This document shows, piece by piece, positions 32,827 to 37,066 of a stretch of DNA of 37,066 nucleotides (its first letter is position 1; each line of letters opens with the position of its first letter). Source of the DNA: a virus; IMG/VR virus record IMGVR_UViG_3300005096_000020, positions 1 through 37,066 of that record. One strand, written 5' to 3'. The notes below the pieces were generated by a model. It worked only from the letters and a program-made list of their open reading frames with translations. It made no database searches and was not told the origin of the DNA. The translations under genes and the position numbers were made by a program.

Positions 32827-33992
32827 AACGAGCGAGACAGCTCGGAGACACCTCCCCCGCTACCCACCGCGGGAAACGGTACCCGGACGGATGGCAGCCA
32901 CGCTCCGAAGTCGAAGACGGCATCGGCGGCTACATCGTCACAGAACCGTACCAAGACGGCACGGACCTCGACACGACAGCACTCTTCGAACTCCACAGCC
33001 TCAACCCAAACGCATGGACCATCACCCGCATGCGGTCCTCGAGGTGGCAGCAGCAGCGCCGCGGTGAGGATCCGGTGTGGTTGGCGGCGTCGCAGGTCTT
33101 CTTCGAGCCGGCTGCGAAGGTCCGTGCGGCGTCGATCGACGCTGACCGGGTGGTGGCACAGATTGCGAAGTGGCGGCCACGGGTACCGAAGGCGACGACT
33201 GATCGGTCGTTCTGGTCACCTGTTGGCGACACGCAGATCGGGAAGATCGAAGGCGGCGGCACTCCGGCAACTGTTGAGCGGTTCCTCACCGAAACGGGCC
33301 GCATGGTTGACCGGCAGCGCCGCATCAAGGCCGGCCATGTGTGGTTGCCGTGGCTCGGCGACTGTATCGAGGGCACCGTGTCGCAGCATGGCCGTGTCCG
33401 TGGCCGTCTCGATCTGACTGTCACCGAACAGGTCCGTGTTGTGCGACGTCTCGTGATGGCACAGATCAAAGCGTTCGCCCCAACAACGCAACGGTTGACG
33501 ATCGTCGCGATACCAGGCAACCACGACGAACCGTCACGCGACCTGTTCACTGTCGGCACCGACTCGTGGGCGCTCGACGCCATCTCAGCGGTCGCTGACG
33601 GTGTAGCTGAGAACACGGAGCTCGCCGGGAAGGTCGATTTCCTGTATCCGGATCGTGACACGCTCACCGTCACCGTCGACGACCACGATCTGCGGATCAC
33701 GATGGCGCATGGTCACCAGTTCCCGTCAAAGCAGTACGGCTATTGGCAGACATGGTGGGACGGCCAGATCCGCTCGAGGCTTCTCCCGGGCGACGCAGAT
33801 GTTCTCCTCGCTGCACACCGGCATCATCTCGAGGTGAAGGACTTCGGTGGTGGCCGTGTCTTCATCCAGATCCCTGCCCTCGATGGCGGGTCTCAACACT
33901 TCGACGACCGTGTCGGTGGCAACACATTGTCACGGATGGTGTCGTTCACCGTCGAGGAGGCACGCATCCGACGATTCGACCCGATCCTATGA
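32811..33992 (+). CDS. Calcineurin-like metallophosphoesterase
   Basis: 393 residues. Metal-site motifs in order: GDTQIG (139-144), LGDCIEG (182-188), GNHDE (236-240), GHQFP and AAHRHH. The N-terminal 110 residues are a separate domain. The fold is that of Mre11/SbcD nucleases and other phosphoesterases, so it may act on DNA ends. ATG 32811 is chosen; GTG 32805 is possible. Confidence 0.8.
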   Translation: MPSFVERARQLGDTSPATHRGKRYPDGWQPRSEVEDGIGGYIVTEPYQDGTDLDTTALFELHSLNPNAWTITRMRSSRWQQQRRGEDPVWLAASQVFFEPAAKVRAASIDADRVVAQIAKWRPRVPKATTDRSFWSPVGDTQIGKIEGGGTPATVERFLTETGRMVDRQRRIKAGHVWLPWLGDCIEGTVSQHGRVRGRLDLTVTEQVRVVRRLVMAQIKAFAPTTQRLTIVAIPGNHDEPSRDLFTVGTDSWALDAISAVADGVAENTELAGKVDFLYPDRDTLTVTVDDHDLRITMAHGHQFPSKQYGYWQTWWDGQIRSRLLPGDADVLLAAHRHHLEVKDFGGGRVFIQIPALDGGSQHFDDRVGGNTLSRMVSFTVEEARIRRFDPIL

Positions 33993-34069
33993 CACCAGCC
34001 GCAGTCATCTATCTCTCTACGTGCATTGCCGCCCTCGTCGCACTGTACGCAGCCGGGAGGCTCCCATGA
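33989..34069 (+). CDS. 26-residue membrane peptide
   Basis: ATG 33989 to TGA 34069, with ATGA overlaps on both sides. The whole chain (MTPAAVIYLSTCIAALVALY, then AAGRLP) is one membrane span. It lies in the lysis region, so it may assist the holin; alternatively it is only a coupling ORF. Confidence 0.5.
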   Translation: MTPAAVIYLSTCIAALVALYAAGRLP

Positions 34070-34191
34070 ACCGCTCCCCCACCAGGTGCCACTGCGGTAC
34101 ACCCTGGACCGTTCGCAAGACAATCCCGACACACGGAAAGCCCGTCATCGGCTACTGGTGCGCCCGATGCGACACCAAGAACAGGAAGTGA
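34066..34191 (+). CDS. 41-residue zinc ribbon protein
   Basis: ATG 34066 overlaps the previous TGA. CHCG (8-11) and CARC (32-35) form a minimal zinc ribbon. Basic, function unknown. Lies between the membrane peptide and the holin. Confidence 0.6.
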   Translation: MNRSPTRCHCGTPWTVRKTIPTHGKPVIGYWCARCDTKNRK

Positions 34192-34198
34192 ACCCCAT

Positions 34199-34504
34199 AT
34201 GGAACAGATCACTATCGACACGCTCCTCACCGTCACCGGGGTCACCCTCGTCGTCGGCGTCGTCCTCCAGGGGATCAAGGTCGTGTACCCACCGATTGGG
34301 AGGCAGTGGCTGCGCAGGCTCGCTCTCGGATTCGGTGTCGCCTTGATGATCGTGATGGCGGCAACGTCAGGAATCGAACCCGGCGTGAACGTCGTAGCGT
34401 TCTACGTCGTGGCAGCGATCAACGGTATCGTCGCTGGACTCGCAGCCGGCGCAGCGTTCGACACGATCAAGTACGGAGACAACCGTACGATCACCGGCAG
34501 CTGA
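34199..34504 (+). CDS. Holin-like membrane protein
   Basis: 101 residues with three hydrophobic segments (about 9-28, 40-58 and 66-88) and charged termini. Last gene before the terminator in the lysis region. It probably forms the membrane holes that release the endolysin. Confidence 0.65.
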   Translation: MEQITIDTLLTVTGVTLVVGVVLQGIKVVYPPIGRQWLRRLALGFGVALMIVMAATSGIEPGVNVVAFYVVAAINGIVAGLAAGAAFDTIKYGDNRTITGS

Positions 34505-34527
34505 ACACACCAACACGTAGTACAGAG

Positions 34528-34574
34528 GCCCTCCAGGCATCTCCTCTCGATCGAGGGGGCGCCTGGAGGGCTTT
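34528..34574 (+). terminator. Rho-independent terminator of the late block
   Basis: GCCCTCCAGGC (34528-34538) pairs perfectly with GCCTGGAGGGC (34561-34571), followed by TTT. An inner short stem lies in the loop. It closes the rightward structural and lysis transcript. Confidence 0.8.
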
Positions 34575-34780
34575 CGTGCGTCGAGACACGCTTCCCGTGT
34601 AGAGGCGACAGATTCTCCTTCCACGTCACGACCTAGACGCGTATCGTTGGCGACAGCCGACACGGTGAGGCACGGTAAAGCCTCGACAGCACCGATCCGG
34701 CTGCGTCTGCCACCGCACCTTTGAACGGGTCCAGCGGTCCAGACGCGCAGCAACAGTGGCAGACACCCAACCGACACGTA

Positions 34781-34786
34781 CATAAT
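34781..34786 (+). promoter_or_regulatory. -10 box of the exonuclease-BRCT gene
   Basis: CATAAT (consensus 5 of 6). No good -35 is visible. The expected start site is about 34793-34796, at or beside GTG 34796, so the message is probably leaderless. Confidence 0.5.
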
Positions 34787-34795
34787 GCCGACACA

Positions 34796-35710
34796 GTGGA
34801 GCTCACACACCTCGCAGCAATCGACTTCGAGACAGCAACCCCGCAACGCTCATCCGCCTGCGCAGTCGCACTCGCGGTCCCACACGATGACGGTTCCATC
34901 GATACTCAGTCTTGGCTTCTGCAACCACCAGACAACGAATACGCTGACATCAACATCGGGATCCACGGCATCCACCCCAGCGACACATCCAACGCTCCGA
35001 CACTCCTCGACGTGTGGCCACAGATCGACAGCCTCATCGCAGACCGGATCCTCGTCGCACACAACGCCGCGTTCGACATGTCTGTACTCTCGAGCTCATA
35101 CGCTCTCCATGCCGACGCGCTCCCACGGCCGTACCAGTACCTGTGCACACTCCACCTCGCCCGAATCGTGTGGCCTGACCGCGACTCGCACAAGCTCGTC
35201 GACATCGCCGAAGATCTCGGACTCGACACGACCGACCACCACAACCCACTGTGGGACGCATGGGCAGCGGTCCAGGTTGCTGAAGCACTGATCGCAGCGT
35301 GTAGCGTCGAGACACTCACCGGCGTTGCCGGGTTGCATGGATTCGGTCCGTTGACCCTCGGAGCCGCAATGCAGCAGCATCGATCCGGTCATGTGAAAGC
35401 GTCGTCGATGGTCCCCGACAGCGTCGTCGATGGCAGCCACCCGCTGTATGGCCAGCTGGTCGTCATCACCGGGTCACTCCCAAACGGAATGTCGAAACGT
35501 CAAGCGTATCAACAGGTGGTCAACGTCGGTGGCCGTGTCGCAGATAACGTGTCGCGCAAGGTCGACATCCTTGTCGCAGACGGCATCGAGTCACGCCGTG
35601 ACGGAAGCAGGCGCCTGTCAGGGAAGCTGAAGAAAGCCACAGAGCTCGCCGAGCAGGGACATCCGATTGTGCTGATGGAAGCCTCAGAGTTCCTGAGACT
35701 CCTCGGCTGA
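34796..35710 (+). CDS. DnaQ-like 3'-5' exonuclease with C-terminal BRCT domain
   Basis: 304 residues. DEDD exonuclease motifs: DFET (10-13), HNAAFDMSVL (89-98, D94) and HHNPLWDAW (148-156). Residues about 217-304 (YGQLVVITGSLPNGMSKRQA; VNVGGRVADNVSRKVDILVA) are a BRCT domain. Such proteins trim or proofread DNA ends. GTG 34796 is chosen because the exonuclease fold begins at once and a -10 box lies just upstream. It is outside the late transcript, so it may be expressed in the lysogen. Confidence 0.8.
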   Translation: MELTHLAAIDFETATPQRSSACAVALAVPHDDGSIDTQSWLLQPPDNEYADINIGIHGIHPSDTSNAPTLLDVWPQIDSLIADRILVAHNAAFDMSVLSSSYALHADALPRPYQYLCTLHLARIVWPDRDSHKLVDIAEDLGLDTTDHHNPLWDAWAAVQVAEALIAACSVETLTGVAGLHGFGPLTLGAAMQQHRSGHVKASSMVPDSVVDGSHPLYGQLVVITGSLPNGMSKRQAYQQVVNVGGRVADNVSRKVDILVADGIESRRDGSRRLSGKLKKATELAEQGHPIVLMEASEFLRLLG

Positions 35711-35722
35711 TCCTGGCGGTCT

Positions 35723-35953
35723 CTACCCCACTGGCCGTCTGAACACTGCGATCGTGATCTCGCGGTGCTCCTTCGATTTCCGCACCTTCCCTGTCACGGG
35801 GACAGGCGCCATCTGAACGAACTCCCAGCCTTGCGCTGCGAGCTCGTTGAATCGCATCCCGACACCAGCAGCGACCCCCTGGGATCTCGATGTCGTCTTT
35901 CCAAGCATCTTCTCGTCGAGAGCGACGGCCTCAGTCCTGTATTCGAACACCAT
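35723..35953 (-). CDS. DUF4177-like small protein
   Basis: 76 residues from ATG 35953, with GAGGGG eight bases upstream. MVFEYRTEAVALDEKMLG, then FNELAAQGWEFVQM and ITIAVFRRP match the small beta-alpha DUF4177 pattern. It follows the integrase by 16 bases on the same strand, so the two are likely co-transcribed. Function unknown. Confidence 0.65.
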   Translation of the reverse strand: MVFEYRTEAVALDEKMLGKTTSRSQGVAAGVGMRFNELAAQGWEFVQMAPVPVTGKVRKSKEHREITIAVFRRPVG

Positions 35954-35969
35954 TGTGGATCCCCTCTGT

Positions 35970-36842
35970 TCAGGCGACGTACTGCAACGAGTCGACAGCA
36001 CGACGCAACCTCTGCGCGTTCACGCGCGTGTAGATTCTCGTCGTATTCGGGTCCGCGTGTCGAGCGAACTCCTGAGCCGCCCTCAGATCGCCTGTAGCGT
36101 CGTTGATCGTCGCGATGGCAGTATGACGCAGACGGTGAGGAGAGAGCCCATCTACCCCTGCCAATGTTCCTACACGCCCGACCCAGTGCCCGACTGTCCC
36201 AGCCGATACATGTGCCGATGAGCGGCCGGGGAACACCCACGGAAACGCACCCATCCGACCCTTGAGCTCAGACGCCAACACTGGATGCACCGGCAACACC
36301 GCTTCCACGTCGCCTTTCCCCAACACGGTGTACCACTCGAAGCCACGATCGAACCGGTCCCACCGTGCCCGAGCGATTTCCTCACGCCGCAACCCGAGAT
36401 ACAACCCGAACAGCACAGCAGCCCCATCAGGCCACAACCCCAAAGCAGCCCGGGCAAGTGCAGCAGCATCGTCGGGCTCGAGCGCACGTGACACTCCACG
36501 TTTCTTCGGCGGCACCCGTATCGCTCCAACCGGTGCAGACACGCCGAGCTCGTCGAAGAAGTGCCGCAACGCTACCCGGTGCTGCCGCCTCGACGTCGCT
36601 GTCTGCGGAATCGATTGGGCGTAGATCGCGAGGTCCAACGCACTCGGGCTCGAAATGTCGACGTCTTCATCGACAGCGTATGTGATCCACCGCTCGGCTG
36701 CCCGCCGATACACTTCGATTGTGCGCTCGGCTAAACCGAGCGCGTACAGGTATTCAACGAACGAGTCCACGACCACCACCCCTTGCTTTCCCCCCGCATT
36801 ATCGGAAGCAGTGGTGACGAGCTTGAGCGCGGAACGTTTCAC
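35970..36842 (-). CDS. int: Tyrosine integrase, arm-less XerC/D-size
   Basis: 290 residues. Core-binding domain about 22-110, catalytic domain 118-285. Active-site residues: R152 (GLRREE), K176 (GKGD), H236 and R239 (HRLRH), H262 (RHADP), Y271 (RIYTR). No N-terminal arm-binding domain, as in simple XerC/D-like integrases. GTG 36842 has no ribosome site; in the free phage it overlaps the repressor stop (GTGA), so translation would be coupled. In the prophage that coupling is lost. It recombines attP in the repressor gene with attB in tRNA-Asn. Confidence 0.92.
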   Translation of the reverse strand: MKRSALKLVTTASDNAGGKQGVVVVDSFVEYLYALGLAERTIEVYRRAAERWITYAVDEDVDISSPSALDLAIYAQSIPQTATSRRQHRVALRHFFDELGVSAPVGAIRVPPKKRGVSRALEPDDAAALARAALGLWPDGAAVLFGLYLGLRREEIARARWDRFDRGFEWYTVLGKGDVEAVLPVHPVLASELKGRMGAFPWVFPGRSSAHVSAGTVGHWVGRVGTLAGVDGLSPHRLRHTAIATINDATGDLRAAQEFARHADPNTTRIYTRVNAQRLRRAVDSLQYVA

Positions 36843-36893
36843 GCGGTGCGAGAGAACGGGATGACGAGCGCACGGTATGCCGATTCGCGATAC
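36839..36893 (-). pseudogene. Detached 3' end of the viral-form repressor gene
   Basis: Continuing the repressor frame from CCG across the core GTA gives codons for YRESAYRALVIPFSRTA and a TGA (36841-36839) that overlaps the integrase GTG. In the prophage this piece has no start codon of its own and is not expressed as repressor. It becomes the C-terminus only when the ends are rejoined on excision. Confidence 0.85.
36891..36893 (-). other. Right attachment junction (core GTA)
   Basis: Minus-strand reading is host TTCCGGG, GTA, then phage TCGCGAATCGG. Together with the left junction this gives attP ATTCC-GTA-TCGCG and attB CCGGG-GTA-GCTCA. Confidence 0.85.
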
Positions 36894-36899
36894 CCCGGA
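36891..36899 (-). tRNA. tRNA-Asn, 5' part (bases 1-9)
   Basis: TCCGGGG plus TA: the first acceptor strand and bases 8-9. It pairs perfectly with CCCCGGA at 277-283. The host tRNA promoter upstream (to the right) would now transcribe into the integrase region. Confidence 0.88.
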
Positions 36900-36929
36900 A
36901 GGTGTTCAACACGATGGTGAACGGCCCGG

Positions 36930-36935
36930 AGGATA
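36930..36935 (-). promoter_or_regulatory. Possible -10 box of the host tRNA-Asn promoter
   Basis: TATCCT on the minus strand, 31 bases upstream of tRNA base 1. No clear -35. If real, it now points at the integrase gene. Confidence 0.3.
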
Positions 36936-36981
36936 CCACCGCGGCTGCCCAACCCCTTGTGGGCGTGCGGGCCGCTCCTGC

Positions 36982-37066
36982 CTACTTCGAAGAGATCGAC
37001 AGCGTGAGCGCCGCAAGCAGACCGTCGGGGTCATCCGTCCCGATGCGGAAGGTCTTCCCGGACGAA
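36982..37066 (-). CDS. C-terminal end of a host protein (partial)
   Basis: The last 28 or so codons of a minus-strand gene entering from beyond the window: SSGKTFRIGTDDPDGLLAAL, then TLSISSK and TAG (36984-36982). The FRIGTDDPxGLLAAL pattern is typical of the ends of actinobacterial membrane or PH-like proteins, but too little is present for a firm call. It marks host DNA. Confidence 0.5.
   Translation of the reverse strand, partial: SSGKTFRIGTDDPDGLLAALTLSISSK

Larger units (their letters stand above)
34505..34795 (+). other. Intergenic region with terminator and downstream promoter
   Basis: Of these 291 bases, 34528-34574 is the terminator and 34781-34786 a likely -10 box. Small hairpins (ACACG-CTTCC-CGTGT near 34584; GAGGC/GCCTC near 34667) lie between. 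I see no gene. Confidence 0.5.

Noticed and set aside
35970-36842. Serine integrase, suggested by the tiny core
   Set aside because: The protein has the full tyrosine recombinase set (R, K, HxxR, H, Y) and no serine recombinase motif.
36839-36890. Canonical ssrA-like degradation tag in the viral repressor tail
   Set aside because: The tail ends in SRTA rather than LAA or AA, so a tag cannot be claimed from sequence; only the truncation is certain.

Overview
The window holds one complete, integrated temperate siphovirus (about 36.5 kb, roughly 340-36893) with short pieces of host chromosome at both ends. High GC, frequent GTG starts, TANNNT-type -10 boxes, likely leaderless mRNAs and actinophage-like gene families point to an actinobacterial host, possibly outside the well-studied mycobacteria and streptomycetes; the exact taxon cannot be read from the sequence. 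The prophage sits inside a host tRNA-Asn gene. The 3' part of the tRNA is at the left end (273-342, minus strand) and the first nine bases are at the right end (36891-36899, minus strand). Rejoined, they give a standard 76-nt tRNA-Asn with a perfect 7-bp acceptor stem. The two junctions share only 3 bp (GTA).

The most striking feature is the immunity module. The repressor gene (339-605, minus) runs into the left junction and its TAG stop codon is supplied by the host tRNA. Joining the two phage ends in silico restores the free-phage gene: the frame stays open for 17 more codons, and the new TGA overlaps the GTG start of the integrase gene (36842, minus) as GTGA. attP therefore lies inside the repressor gene, and integration both shortens the repressor (105 to 88 residues) and cuts the integrase away from the repressor transcript. 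This is the architecture of integration-dependent immunity known from mycobacteriophages such as BPs, Brujita and Giles, here with an arm-less XerC/D-size integrase and a target tRNA that is broken rather than rebuilt.

Layout: repressor and divergent Cro-like gene sharing a -35/operator (339-873); an array of three evenly spaced long hairpins (872-1073); an early operon of about 33 small genes with almost no intergenic bases (1130-12495). That operon holds a possible sliding-clamp-like protein, a winged-helix replication protein with lambda-like iterons in its coding sequence, a DnaA-domain-IV-like HTH protein, an HNH nuclease, many tiny zinc-ribbon proteins, a GGQ release-factor-domain protein and a Dam-type methylase. 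Next come a separate two-gene unit with a DUF2335-like membrane protein (12602-13398), three tRNA or tRNA-like genes (13545-13785), HNH and terminase, portal, scaffold, capsid, head and tail genes (13813-31498), lysis genes and a metallophosphoesterase (31602-34504), and a strong terminator (34528-34574). The right arm has an exonuclease-BRCT gene with its own promoter (34796-35710) and, on the minus strand, a small DUF4177-like gene and the integrase.

In the lysogen the truncated repressor would hold the shared operator and silence the Cro-like/early transcript. On induction the early operon would drive replication from the iterons in the 3655-4260 gene, and the late block would build and release a non-contractile-tailed particle.
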